Position numbers and translations under genes: made by a program
Shown here: one piece after another, positions 1 to 11,814 of the stretch
Numbering within the stretch: the stretch's first letter is position 1
Layout: each line of letters begins with the position of its first letter
Notes under the pieces: generated by a model
What the model was told of the DNA's origin: nothing
The model's database searches: none
The model's input: the letters and a program-made list of their open reading frames with translations, nothing else
Origin: Ischnura elegans
Taxonomy: Eukaryota; Arthropoda; Insecta; Odonata; Coenagrionidae
Assembly: GCF_921293095.1 (NCBI RefSeq)
Contig: NC_060258.1
Location: forward strand, 7,392,607 to 7,456,606
DNA: 64,000 bases
Direction: 5' to 3'

Positions 1-219
1 ACATTCTACCTTAGGAACTGTCTTATCAGGCGATTTCGACCAGAAAGTTTTGTAAAGAACGCGTCGAGAGTATATTCGAATAACCCTAACCACTTCTTTC
101 TCGATAAATGATTGTTTTGCGTATTAAGTTCTTATTATCATCACCTGCAGTTATGGAAAGTCACCACAGGGGTTCCGCGTTTGAAAAGACCACGTTAATT
201 ATCAGACGTTTTGAACGGG

Positions 220-291
220 GGGGCGGTAGACTAGTGGTTAGCGTGTTGGATTCCCACGCGGGTGTCCCGGGTTCGATTCCCGGCCGCGGCC
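220..291 (+). tRNA. tRNA-like sequence (CCC in anticodon position), probable pseudogene
   Basis: The sequence is 72 nt with a perfect B box (GGTTCGATTCC), a 5-bp T stem (CCGGG/CCCGG) and an A-box-like 'tagtggttagcg'. Reading the T arm back gives the loop TTCCCAC, so the anticodon position is CCC (Gly). The fold is poor: two G-G mismatches in the acceptor stem (221/289 and 222/288), an A-C in the D stem, and two mismatches plus wobbles in the anticodon stem. A working tRNA is unlikely, but internal Pol III promoter elements look intact. The D-loop resembles Glu/Asp tRNAs, so the parent tRNA is uncertain. Confidence 0.55.
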
Positions 292-382
292 GTCGGAAAA
301 AATGCGAAAAATTAGGGCGTTAAGATTGGGTTCGTTAGAGTCAGGTCGATCAGAACGTATGTCGGTTGGGTAGTATCAGGTG

Positions 383-482
383 CCTCCAGTGTTCAGTGGC
401 CGGGTGCGAACCCGGGTCCCTGAGTTGACACCTTTTCCCCTCGGGGACCCGGGTTCTCATCCCGGCCACTGAACACTGGAGG
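383..482. repeat. ~100-bp hairpin repeated in every satellite unit
   Basis: Arms of about 38 bp begin CCTCCAGTGTTCAGTGGCC and end with its reverse complement, around a loop of about 22 nt ('tgagttgacaccttttcccc'). One internal 4-nt mismatch (TGCG against CTCA) falls where a tRNA T-loop would be. Each strand carries a T-arm-like string: GGGTTCTCATCCCGG on the + strand and GGGTTCGCACCCGG on the - strand. Other copies are at 1930-2028, 3893-3992, 5809-5908, 10218-10317, 12183-12282, 14159-14258, and in inverted satellite at 18739-18838 and 25700-25786 (one arm partly replaced). Confidence 0.9.
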
Positions 483-1549
483 AGAGGAGGCTGGAGGCAT
501 TTTGTTGCATTTTTTTACGCAGGCTCTCGGTGGCAAAGAACGTACGTATCGATGAGCGACGATGTTGCCACCACACGGCATTCGAGGGAGTTACAAAGAT
601 CGCGGAAGTGACAAGTGAGAGTGATTTTACGGGAATTTTCCTTTTCCTTTCCCTACGGCGCTTGATATTATTAATATTTTATAATTTTTGTTTTCCATAC
701 ACCCAGGACACCCATTCAAAAAGAACCATCTTGAGTTTAAAAAGTATTTATCGTCGGATTTTGGTCACAATTCTTTCAAAACGTTTGAAATATTACAATT
801 ATTATTAAGGTTGAGTTTAAGTGTGATTCAGGTTCAAGTTTCGAAAATATTTCATGATTTGTGGTTGCCATAAACCCAGGAAACACATTCAAAAGGAACC
901 ATCTTGAGTTAAAGAAGTATTCTCTCCTCGGTTTTCGGTCAGAATACTTTTAAAACATTTGCAGTATCCTAGTTATTGTGTAAGAGGAGTTTCAATGTGA
1001 TTAAATTTCAAGTTTCGAAAATTTTTCATGATTTGTGTTTGCCATACACCCAGGACACACATTCAAAAAGAACCATCTTGCTAAAAAAAGGTATCTCTCG
1101 TTGGATTTTGATCAGAATGCTTTCAAAACGTACGAAATATCCTAAAAATTATTCAAGTAGAGTTTCATTGTGAATGAGTTTCAAGTTTCAAGAAAATATT
1201 TCATGATTTTTGGTTGTCATGCACCCAAGAAAGAATTCAAAATCAGCCAACCGGTGTTAAATATTATTTCTCATCGGATTTTGGTCAGATTACTTTTAAA
1301 ACGTTTGAAATGACTCAGTAGAGTGTTATTGTGACAGAATTTCAACTTCGGGAGATATCGTAGGATTTTTGGTTGCATTCCACCCAGGAAACACGTTTCA
1401 AAATCAGAAAGATTTTGTTCGTATGCGTGATTAAATGTTCTTTAATAATTGAAAATAGTTATTAATATTTTCTGTGCGACTGATTTACAACTTTTAAAGA
1501 TATTGTAGTAATTGTTGATGGCGTACACCTAGAAAAAATTTCAACGGGA

Positions 1550-3511
1550 ACATTCTACCTTAGGAACTGTCTTATCAGCGATTTCGACCAGAAAGTTTTG
1601 TAAAGAACGCGTCGAGAGTATATTCGAATAACCCTAACCACTTCTTTCTCGATAAATGATTGTTTTGCGTATTAAGTTCTTATTATCATCACCTGCAGTT
1701 ATGGAAAGTCACCACAGGGGTTCCGCGTTTGAAAAGACCACGTTAATTATCAGACGTTTTGAACGGGGGGCGGTAGACTAGTGGTTAGCGTGTTGGATTC
1801 CCACGCGGGGCTCCCGGGTTCGATTCCCGGCCGCGGCCGTCGGAAAAAGTGCGAAAAATTAGGGCGTTAAGATTGGGTTCGTTAGCGTCAGGTCGATCAG
1901 AACGTATGTCGGTTGGGTAGTCTCAGGTACCTCCAGTGTTCAGTGGCCGGGTGCGACCCGGGTCCCTGAGTTGACACCTTTTCCCCTCGGGGACCCGGGT
2001 TCTCATCCCGGCCACTGAACACTGGAGGAGATGTGGCTGGAGGCATTTTGTTGCATTTTTTTACGCAGGCTCTCGGTGGCAAAGAACGTACGTATCGATG
2101 AGCGACGATGTTGCCACCACACGGCATTCGAGGGAGTTACAAAGATCGCGGAAGTGACAAGTGAGAGTGATTTTACGGGAATTTTCCTTTTCCTTTCCCT
2201 ACGGCGCTTGATATACGTAGGTCTCATTCATAGCGTGATCGTACTGGTACCGCAGTCCCACCCAGTTGTAGCATCCTCCTTTTTCGCGATCCTAAATTCA
2301 GTCCTTCCAGGTCCGAAACTGGACTTTGAAATTTACAATAAATACTTAATCAACCATCTTGAGTTAAAAAGTATTTCTCGTCGGATTTTGGTCAAAATAC
2401 TTTTAAACCGTTCGAAATATTTTAACTATCATTAAGTTAGAGTTTTTTTGTGATGTAATTTCATGTTTCGAAAATATTTCATGATTTTTGTTCGCAATAC
2501 ACCCAGGACACACATTGAAAAATATCCATCTTAAGTAATGTAAATATTTCTCGTCGAATTTTAATCAGAATACTTTGAAAACGCTTGCAATATCCTAATA
2601 ATTATTCAAGTAGGGTTTCAGTGCGATTAATTTTCAATTTTCGAAAATATTATATGATTTTTGTTTTCCATACACCCAGGACACCCATTCAAAAAGAACC
2701 ATCTTGAGTTTAAAAAGTATTTATCGTCGGATTTTGGTCACAATTCTTTTAAAACGTTTGAAATATTACAATTATTATTAAGGTTGAGTTTAAGTGTGAT
2801 TCAGGTTCAAGTTTCGAAAATATTTCATGATTTGTGGTTGCCATACACCCAGGACACACATTCAAAAGGAACCATCTTGAGTTAAAGAAGTATTCTCTCC
2901 TCGGTTTTCGATCAGAATACTTTTAAAACATTTGCAGTATCCTAGTTATTATGTAAGAGGAGTTTCAATGTGATTAAATTTCAAGTTTCGAAAATATTTC
3001 AAGATTTGTTTTGCCATACACCCAGGACACACATTCAAAAAGAACCATCTTGCTAAAAAAAGGTATCTCTCGTTGGATTTTGATCAGAATGCTTTCAAAA
3101 CGTACGAAATATCCTAAAAATTATTTAAGTAGAGTTTCATTGTGAATGAGTTTCAAGTTTCAAGAAAATATTTCATGATTTGTGGTTGTCATGCACCCAA
3201 GAAAGAATTCAAAATCAGCCAACCGGTGTTAAATATTATTTCTCATCGGATTTTGGTCAGATTCCTTTTAAAACGTTTGAAATGACTCAGTAGAGTTTTA
3301 TTGTGACAGAATTTCAACTTTGGGTGATATCGTAGCATTTTTGGTTGCGTTCCACCCTTTCAAAATCAGAAAGATTTTGTTCGTATGCGTGATTAAATGT
3401 TCTTTAAGAATTGAAAATAGTTATGTAGATTTTTTGTGCGACTGATTTACAACTTTTAAAAATATTGTAGTAATTGTTGATGGCGTACACCTAGAAGAAC
3501 TTTCAACGGGA
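1550..3511 (+). repeat. Satellite unit 2 (full length, 1962 bp)
   Basis: The tRNA-like sequence is at 1767-1838 and the hairpin at 1930-2028. Sub-monomer cores lie near 2501, 2671, 2845, 3021 and 3191, that is 170-176 bp apart. Confidence 0.93.
1767..1838 (+). tRNA. tRNA-like sequence, unit 2, probable pseudogene
   Basis: Same architecture as the copy at 220-291, with the variable region changed to 'ggggctccc'. B box and A-box-like segments are retained and the acceptor mismatches are the same. Confidence 0.5.
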
Positions 3512-5427
3512 ACATTCTACCTTAGGAACTGTCTTATCAGGCGATTTCGACCAGAAAGTTTTGTAAAGAACGCGTCGAGAGTATATTCGAATAACCCTAA
3601 ACACTTCTTTCTCGATAAATGATTGTTTTGCGTATTAAGTTCTTATTATCATCACCTGCAGTTATGGAAAGTCACCACAGGGGTTCCGCGTTTGAAAAGA
3701 CCACCTTAATTATCAGACGTTTTGAACGGGCGGCGGTAGACTAGTGGTTAGCGTGTTGGATTCCCACGCGGGGGTCCCGGGTTCGATTCCCGGCCGCGGC
3801 CGTCGGAAAAAATGCGAAAAATTAGGGCGTTAAGATTGGGTTCGTTAGAGTCAGGTCGATCAGAACGTATGTCGGTTAGGTAGTCTCAGGTTCCTCCAGT
3901 GTTTAGTGGCCGGGTGCGAACCCGGGTCCCTGAGTTGACACCTTTTCCCCTCGGGGACCCGGGTTCTCATCCCGGCCACTGAACACTGGAGGCATTTTGT
4001 TGCATTTTTTTACGCAAGCTCTCGGCTCCCAACCACACGGCATTCGAGGGAGTTACAAAGATCGCGGAAGTGACAAGTGAGAGTGATTTTACGGGAATTT
4101 TCCTTTTCCTTTCCCTACGGCGCTTGATATTCGTAGGTCTAATTCATAGCGTGATCGTACTGGTACCGCAGTCCCACCCAGTTGTAGCATCATCTTTTTT
4201 CGCGATCCTAAATTCAGTCCTTCCAGGTCCGAAACTGGACTTTGAAATTTACAATAAATACTTAATCAACCATCTTGAGTTAAAAAAGTATTTCTCGTCG
4301 GATTTTGGTCAAAATACTTTTAAACTGTTCGGAATATTTTAATTATCATTAATTTAGAGTTTTTTTGTGATTTAATTTCATGTTTCGAAAACATTTCATG
4401 ATTTTTGTTCGCAATACACACAGGACACACATTGAAAAAGATCCATCTTAAGTAATGTAAATATTTCGAGTCGGATTTTAATCAGAATACTTTAAAAACC
4501 TTTGCAATATCCTAATAATTATTCAAGTAGGGTTTCAGTGCGATTAATGTTCAATTTTCGAAAATATTTTATGATTTTTGTTTTCCATACACCCAGGACA
4601 CCCATTCAAAAAGAACCATCTTGAGTTTAAAAAGTATTTATCGTCGGATTTTGGTCACAATTCTTTTAAAACGTTTGAAATATTACAATTATTATTAAGG
4701 TTGAGTTTAAGTGTGATTCAGGTTCAAGTTTCGAAAATATTTCATGATTTGTGGTTGCCATACACCCAGGACACACATTCAAAAGGAACCATCTTGAGTT
4801 AAAGAAGTATTCTCTCCTCGGTTTTCGATCAGAATACTTTTAAAACATTTGCAGTATCCTAGTTATTATGTAAGAGGAGTTTCAATGTGATTAAATTTCA
4901 AGTTTCGAAAATATTTCAAGATTTGTTTTGCCATACACCCAGGACACACATTCAAAAAGAACCATCTTGCTAAAAAAAGGTATCTCTCGTTTGATTTTGA
5001 TCAGAATGCTTTCAAAACGTACGAAATATCCTAATTATTATTTAAGTAGAGTTTCATTGTGAATGAGTTTCAAGTTTCAAGAAAATATTTCATGATTTGT
5101 GGATGTCATGCACCCAAGAAAGAATTCAAAATCAGCCAACCGGTGTTAAATATTATTTCTCATCGGATTTTGGTCAGATTACTTTTAAAACGTTTGAAAT
5201 GACTCAGTAGTGTTATTGTGACAGAATTTCAACTTCGGGAGATATCGTAGGATTTTTGGTTGCATTCCACCCTTTCAAAATCAGAAAGATTTTGTTCGTA
5301 TGCGTGATTAAATGTTCTTTAAGAATTGAAAATAGTTATGTAGATTTTCTGTTCGACTGATTTACAACTTTTAAAAATATTGTAGTAATTGTTGATGGCG
5401 TACACCTAGAAAAAAATTTCAACGGGA
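3512..5427 (+). repeat. Satellite unit 3 (1916 bp)
   Basis: The tRNA-like sequence is at 3730-3801 and the hairpin at 3893-3992. Compared with unit 2 it lacks about 45 bp after the hairpin (the 'gtggcaaagaacgtacgtatc' segment is reduced to 'ggctccc'). Unit 4 shares this deletion. Confidence 0.92.
3730..3801 (+). tRNA. tRNA-like sequence, unit 3, probable pseudogene
   Basis: The acceptor 5' side reads 'gcggcgg' instead of 'ggggcgg'. Position 2 is now C against G, so one of the two acceptor mismatches is repaired. The rest is as in the other units. Confidence 0.5.
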
Positions 5428-5645
5428 ACATTCTACCTTAGGAACTGTCTTATCAGGCTATTTCCAACAGAAAGTTTTGTAAAGAACGCGTCGAGAGTAT
5501 ATTTGAATAACCCTAACCACTATTTTCTCGATAAATGATTGTTTTGCGTATTAAGTTCTTATTATCATCACCTGCAGTTATGGAAAGTCACCACAGGGGT
5601 TCCGCGTTTGAAAAGACCACCTTAATTATCAGACGTTTTGAACGG

Positions 5646-5717
5646 GGGGCGGTAGACTAGTGGTTAGCGTGTTGGATTCCCACGCGGGGGTCCCGGGTTC
5701 GATTCCCGGCCGCGGCC
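5646..5717 (+). tRNA. tRNA-like sequence, unit 4, probable pseudogene
   Basis: This matches the array consensus, with B box intact; the 3' flank changes from 'ccgtcgg' to 'ccatcgg'. Confidence 0.5.
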
Positions 5718-7159
5718 ATCGGAAAAAATGTGAAAAATTAGGGCGTTAAGATTGGGTTCGTTAGAGTCAGGTCGATCAGAACGTATGTCGGTTAGGTAGT
5801 CTCAGGTTCCTCCAGTGTTTAGTGGCCGGGTGCGAACCCGGGTCCCTGAGTTGACACCTTTTCCCCTCGGGGACCCGGGTTCTCATCCCGGCCACTGAAC
5901 ACTGGAGGCATTTTGTTGCATTTTTTTACGCAGGCTCTCGGCTCCCAACCACACGGCATTCGAGGGAGTTACAAAGATCGCGGAAGTGACAAGTGAGAGT
6001 GATTTTACGGGAATTTTCCTTTTCCTTTCCCTACGGCGCTTGATATTCGTAGGTCTAATTCATAGCGTGATCGTACTTGTACCGCAGTCCCACCCAGTTG
6101 TAGCATCATCTTTTTTCGCGATCCTAAATTCAGTCCTTCCAGGTCCGAAACTGGACTTTGAAATTTACAATAAATACTTAATCAACCATCTTGAGTTAAA
6201 AAAGTATTTCTCGTCGGATTTTGGTCAAAATACTTTTAAACCGTTCGGAATATTTTAACTATCATTAAGTTAGAGTTTTTTTGTGATTTAATTTCATGTT
6301 TCGAAAACATTTCATGATTTTTGTTCGCAATACACACAGGACACACATTGAAAAAGATCCATCTTAAGTAATGTAAATATTTCGAGTCGGATTTTAATCA
6401 GAATACTTTAAAAACCTTTGCAATATCCTAATAATTATTCAAGTAGGGTTTCAGTGCGATTTATGTTCAATTTTTGAAAATATTTTATGATTTTTGTTTT
6501 CCATACACCCAGGACACCCATTCAAAAAGAACCATCTTGAGTTTAAAAAGTATTTATCGTCGGATTTTGGTCAATATTCTTTTAAAACGTTTGAAATATT
6601 ACAATTATTATTAAGGTTGAGTTTAATTGTGATTCAGGTTCAAGTTTCGAAAATATATCATGATTTGTGGTTGCCATACACCCAGGACACACATTCAAAA
6701 GGAACCATCTTGAGTTAACACTAGGAGGACGGGAGTTTCGCGCTACCTAGAAGGACGGCTAGGGGTCATTTGACCCCTAAAATGTATTTTGGAATAAAAC
6801 GCCTAATTTTCAACTAATATTCAGTTTAATAGCATTTATTGTTGAATCAGTTCATTAAAAACACTATTTGACATTATTAAATATTATTTCCATCGTCAAA
6901 AGTTAATAACAATTATTTTTAAGAATCATGAATTAAACCGTATGTAGTAGTCGATTGCAAATCAAATAATGAAAATACATACACTCAATTCAAAATTTGT
7001 GTTACATGTTTAAACAATAGGGGTACTGGTTTTACAAAATTTGCATTAAAATTTTTAAAACTTATTACTTTGTTGTAAATCTCAGACAAAGAGTATTTTT
7101 TTCAGCGCTGTTTCCACAAAATATTTTTTTGCGCTGAATGCGTTCATTGGACGATTTAT

Positions 7160-7260
7160 TCATCTACATCTAAATGTACACACTGACCCGCAAGCCGCTT
7201 AAAAGCGAGTGGCAGGGGGTGTTAGGACACCAGCCATTTGCACATGAAAAGGAATATGGA
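7160..7260. repeat. Interspersed-repeat-like segment in the piggyBac-type element
   Basis: The stretch 'catctacatctaaatg...cccgcaagccgcttaa...gagtggcagggggtg' resembles, from memory, a motif seen in interspersed repeats of many insects. Family not assigned. Confidence 0.3.
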
Positions 7261-8889
7261 AAAGGGAAAGGAAATTGGTGTAATGATTCAATTTGATGGT
7301 ATTTGGTACCTTTTCCTTTTTTGTGCCTGTGGAGATATGGCTGTTGGATTTGGAGACGTGTAAATAAATTGATACATGCTATCCATCATATACTCCCGCT
7401 TTGTTTTTATTATGAAATAGGATGGTCTCTAGTATTCTTTTATTCGTTTCGGAAATAGTGTCGTCTGAGATCATGCTGCTGAGTGCAAGTACATTATTGT
7501 TCTAGTTTGCCTGATTCTACGAAAGAGTATGGCCTAAGGTATTTTTGAACACTCGCGTTGAATGGATTACATGGCTATTTTAGGGGTCATGGATATTTGT
7601 GCGTCACGCCTGTTTTTTTCAGATCGTCCATGCAAGAGAAGTTTTCCATTTTTTTATGAATTCCTGCCAGCAGGATGGATGGAAAATAATTGTTACAAGT
7701 TACATTTATTCCTGAATTCTTGTATGTTGCGGTCACTTTAGTAACTATTTATTTTCCCAACGCTTGATTTGATGGCCAATCGTCATCTTTGCCACAATAT
7801 GGAAATTCATTTGGGCTGTATTTTCATTTCACATCTGTATTCACATTTCACAAAACCAAGAACTCTATTCCATATTTGTCTGGTTTATTTGGAATTTACC
7901 TTATAAAAGGACAGTTGCATTTTGTTGGATAGACTTGTGCATTTGCTATCACGCCAAAGTCGCAATCGGATTCACTATCTTGGACTTTGTCGCATCCATC
8001 ACATGCAGATGTTGATGGATTGGTCAGAATGTCCTTGAACTGATGTTTACGATTCACTTCCAGACTGATCTTCAATATTCCCTACAGCTATTTGATTCGC
8101 GACGATTCTCTTCTCTTGATATATTTCTCGACTTCTTACTTTCTTCCTCAACTCGCTACTGATATGCATGCGAAAAAATCTACAAACGAAAGCGCATAAT
8201 CGTAGAATCTTCTCTAGTTGCATTGGAGGTATAGAGAGCTAGAGAGCATTAGAAATTCATACAAAAGGACAAAATTTTCAGAAGTAACGCTAATTGCCGT
8301 TCGAAAGGCAGGGACTCAACCGACAACCGTATCCTGATTCGTATCTTCCAGGAACTTGCAGTAATGCTTCTTCTTCGACCTACGTGCGGATTCCAAGGGT
8401 AGGATTTACAGTAAAATTTTACAGTCCACCCAATTCCTCCGCTCTCTCAAAAAGAGACAGGATTTTTCCTCAGGACGCAGCGTGCAGTCAACCCGCCCCA
8501 AACCCCGACGGGGTCAAGTGGCACTAATGCTGGACACACGGCAAAGGGGCTAGGTCAAGTGACAGTGCCGTCATGCCAGAAAAATGAAAGTTATTCGTAA
8601 ACCCGATGAGTTGATATTGAAAATAATGTCTCTAAGAGCTCTGAATCTTGGACGACGGAAAACAATTCTTGGGATACGTGACGATTTTCCGGTGTGGGTA
8701 ATACAATAATCATTGAACAATAAATAAAACAAAATTAAAATATCATAATTACATGAATTTATGCAAATCAAGGATTGAAAAGGTTTTATTTCCCTTTGCT
8801 GCCCAAAAAACAACGAAGGACTGTGCACAGCAAGTCGCTATGCCTAGGTTTCCGAATACAGATAGGAGCCTTTGGGACGAAACTGGCAT

Positions 8890-8960
8890 TGAACCGGGTA
8901 CTTCCAGATTCAAAATGAAGCAAATCATCTACCACACTAGCCTCTTGCTGATTATATATG
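8890..8960 (-). repeat. tRNA-derived SINE-like head
   Basis: On the minus strand 'gctagtgtggtagatg' resembles an A box and GGTTCAATGCC about 45 nt later fits the B box (GGTTCRANNCC). Spacing fits a tRNA-derived Pol III promoter. No SINE body or tail was defined. Confidence 0.4.
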
Positions 8961-9857
8961 ATATACATGGCACTAAAGTGCCCACGGGCAAGAAAATTGC
9001 GCGAAAACCAGTTGTGGGTCAAATGACCCCTAGCCGTCCTTCTAGGTATAACACGTCATAAAAATTTAAAACAAAACATTATTGTTGAATTTTCACTAAT
9101 TTATCAAAACATAGATCAAAATGAACAAAGTCAAAAAGTTTCAAAATTTAAAAAAATATTTTAATAAGAGAAAAATAAATTTGAATTCTGAAAATGGGTC
9201 AAATGACCCCTGCCGTCCTTCTAGTGTTAAAGAAGTATTCTCTCCTCGGTTTTCGATCAGAATACTTTTAAAACATTTGCAGTATCCTAGTTATTATGTA
9301 AGAGGAGTTTCAATGTGATTAAATTTCAAGTTTCGAAAATATTTCATGATTTGTGTTTGCCATACACCCAGGACACACATTCAAAAAGAACCATCTTGCT
9401 AAAAAAAGGTATCTCTCGTTGGATTTTGATCAGAATGCTTTCAAAACGTACGAAATATCCTAATAATTATTTAAGTAGAGTTTCATTGTGAATGAGTTTC
9501 AAGTTTCAAGAAAATATTTCATGATTTGTGGTTGTCATGCACCCAAGAAAGAATTCAAAATCAGCCAACCGGTGTTAAGTATTATTTCTCATCGGATTTT
9601 GGTCAGATTACTTTTAAAACGTTTGAAATGACTCAGTAGAGTGTTATTGTGACAGAATTTCAACTTCGGGGGATATCGTAGGATTTTTGGTTGCGTTCCA
9701 CCCTTTCCAAATCAGAAAGATGTTGTTCGTATGCGTGATTAAATGTTCTTTAAGAATTGAAAATAGTTATGTAGATTTTCTGTGCGATTGATTTACAACT
9801 TTTAAAAATATTGTAGTAATTGTTGATGGCTTACACGTAGAAAAAAATTCAACGGGA

Positions 9858-11814
9858 ACATTCTACCTTAGGAACTGTCTTATCAGGCGATTTCGACCAG
9901 AAAGTTTTGTAAAGAACGCGTCGAGAGTATATTCGAATTACCACTTCTTTCTCGATAAATGATTGTTTTGCGTATTAAGTTCTTATTATCATCACCTGCA
10001 GTTATGGAAAGTCACCACAGGGTTCCGCGTTTGAAAAGACCACGTTAATTATCAGAGGTTTTGAACGGGGGGCGGTAGACTAGTGGTTAGCGTGTTGGAT
10101 TCCCACTCGGGGGTCCCGGGTTCGATTCCCGGCCGCGGCCGTCGGAAAAAATGCGAAAAATTGGGTTCGTTAGAGTCAGGTCGATCAGAACGTATGTCGG
10201 TTAGGTAGTCTCAGGTGCCTCCAGTGTTCAGTGGCCGGGTGCGAACCCGGGTCCCTGAGTTGACACCTTTTCCCCTCGGGGACCCGGGTTCTCATCCCGG
10301 CCACTGAACACTGGAGGAGAGGAGGCTGGAGGCATTTTGTTGCATTTTTTTACGCAGGCTCTCGGTGGCAAAGAACGTACGTATCGATGAGCGACGATGT
10401 TGCCACCACACGGCATTCGCGGGAGTTACAAAGATCGCGGAAGTGACAAGTGAGAGTGATTTTACGAGAATTTTCCTTTTCCTTTCCCTACGGCGCTTGA
10501 TATTCGTAGGTCTCATTCATAGCGTGATCGTGCTGGTACCGCAGTCCCACCCAGTTGTATCATCCTCTTTTTTCGCGATCCTAAATTCAGTCCTTCCAGG
10601 TCCGAAACTGGACTTTGAAATTTACAATAAATACTTAATCAACCATCTTGAGTTTAAAAAGTATTTCTCGTCGGATTTTGGTCAAAAATACTTTTAAACC
10701 GTTCGGAATATTTTAATTATCAATAAGTTAGAGTTTTTTTGTGATTTAATTTCATGTTTCGAAAACATTTCATGATTTTTGTTCGCAATACACCCAGGAC
10801 ACACATTGAAAAAGATCCATCTTAAGTAATGTAAATATTTCTCGTCGGATTTTAATCAGAATACTTTGAAAACGTTTGCAATAACCTAATAATTATTCAA
10901 GTAGGGTTACAGTGCGATTAATGTTCAATTTTCGAAAATATTTTATGATTTTTGTTTTCCATACACCCAGGACACCCATTCAAAAAGAACCATCTTGAAT
11001 TTAAAAAGTATTTATCGTCGGATTTTGGTCAGAATTCTTTTAAAACGTTTCAAATATTACATTTATTATTTTGGTTGAGTTAAAGTGTGATTCAGGTTCA
11101 AGTTTCGAAAATATTTCATGATTTGTGGTTGCCATACACCAAGGACACACATTCAAAAGGAACCATCTTGAGTTAAAGAAGTATTCTCTCCTCGGTTTTC
11201 GATCAGAATACTTTTAAAACATTTGCAGCATCCTAGTTATTATGTAAGAGGAGTTTCAATGTGATTAAATTTCAAGTTTCGAAAATATTTCATGATTTGT
11301 GTTTGCCATACACCCAGGACACACATTCAAAAAGAACCTTCTGGCTAAAAAAAGGTATTTCTCGTTGGATTTTGATCAGAATGCTTTCAAAACGTACGAA
11401 ATATCCTAATTATTATTTAAGTAGAGTTTCATTGTGAATGAGTTTCAAGTTTCAAGAAAATATTTCATGATTTGTGGTTGTCATGCACCCAAGAAAGAAT
11501 TCAAAATCAGCCAACCGGTGTTAAATATTATTTCTCATCGGATTTTGGTCAGATTACTTTTAAAACGTTTGAAATGACTCAGTAGAGTGTTATTGTGACA
11601 TAATTTCAACTTCGGGAGATATCGTAGGATTTTTGGTTGCATTCCACCCAGGAAACACCTTTCAAAATCAGAAAGATTTTGTTCGTATGCGTGATTAAAT
11701 GTTCTTTAAGAATTGAAAATAGTTATGTAGATTTTCGGTGCGACTGATTTACAACTTTTAAAAATATTGTAGTAATTGTTGATGGCGTACACCTAGAAAA
11801 AAATTTCAACGGGA
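9858..11814 (+). repeat. Satellite unit 5 (1957 bp)
   Basis: The tRNA-like sequence is at 10069-10140 and the hairpin at 10218-10317. Sub-monomer cores are near 10791, 10965, 11136, 11311, 11486 and 11645. This is the clearest view of the 171-175 bp periodicity. Confidence 0.93.
10069..10140 (+). tRNA. tRNA-like sequence, unit 5, probable pseudogene
   Basis: One change in the anticodon stem region ('cccactcggg' for 'cccacgcggg') weakens an already poor stem. B box is intact. Confidence 0.5.

Larger units (their letters stand above)
1..1549 (+). repeat. Satellite unit 1 (internally deleted)
   Basis: The tRNA-like sequence is at 220-291 and the hairpin at 383-482. Relative to unit 2, the stretch from the end of the conserved block to the second sub-monomer is missing near 669, joining 'gcgcttgatatt' to an AT-rich 'ttttgttttccatacaccc'. 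Confidence 0.9.
6719..9226. mobile_element. piggyBac-type element (2508 bp), no intact transposase
   Basis: TTAA duplications at 6715-6718 and 9227-9230 flank it exactly, and the satellite is continuous without the insert and one TTAA. Ends are CACTAGGAGGACGGG (left) and CACTAGAAGGACGGC (right, reverse strand). A second copy of the end motif lies inward on both sides (6750-6778; 9016-9046), next to the small palindrome GGGGTCATTTGACCCC. TTAA target sites and short CAC-type inverted ends are known for the piggyBac superfamily. The longest frames inside are under 110 codons and none resembles a full transposase. The reverse strand near 7940-8050 encodes a short acidic stretch that could be a decayed transposase N-terminus. 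Confidence 0.88.
5428..9857 (+). repeat. Satellite unit 4, interrupted by a TTAA element
   Basis: The tRNA-like sequence is at 5646-5717 and the hairpin at 5809-5908. The unit is broken at a TTAA by the element at 6719-9226 and resumes in register at 9227. Without the insert and one TTAA copy the unit is about 1.92 kb and carries the same small deletion as unit 3. Confidence 0.92.

Noticed and set aside
220-291. Functional tRNA-Gly(CCC) gene
   Set aside because: The B box and T arm are excellent, but acceptor, D and anticodon stems have several mismatches that are repeated in nearly all copies. Kept as tRNA-like only.
2031-2435. 134-codon frame and similar frames of 60-110 codons in the satellite
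   Set aside because: The frames run through the hairpin and conserved block, exist only in some units, and are broken by small indels in others. No domain is present; they are by-products of the repeat.
8294-9061. Small frames inside the 6719-9226 element as cargo genes
   Set aside because: Short, overlapping on both strands, and one (8753-9061) is just the translation of a tRNA-derived SINE-like head.
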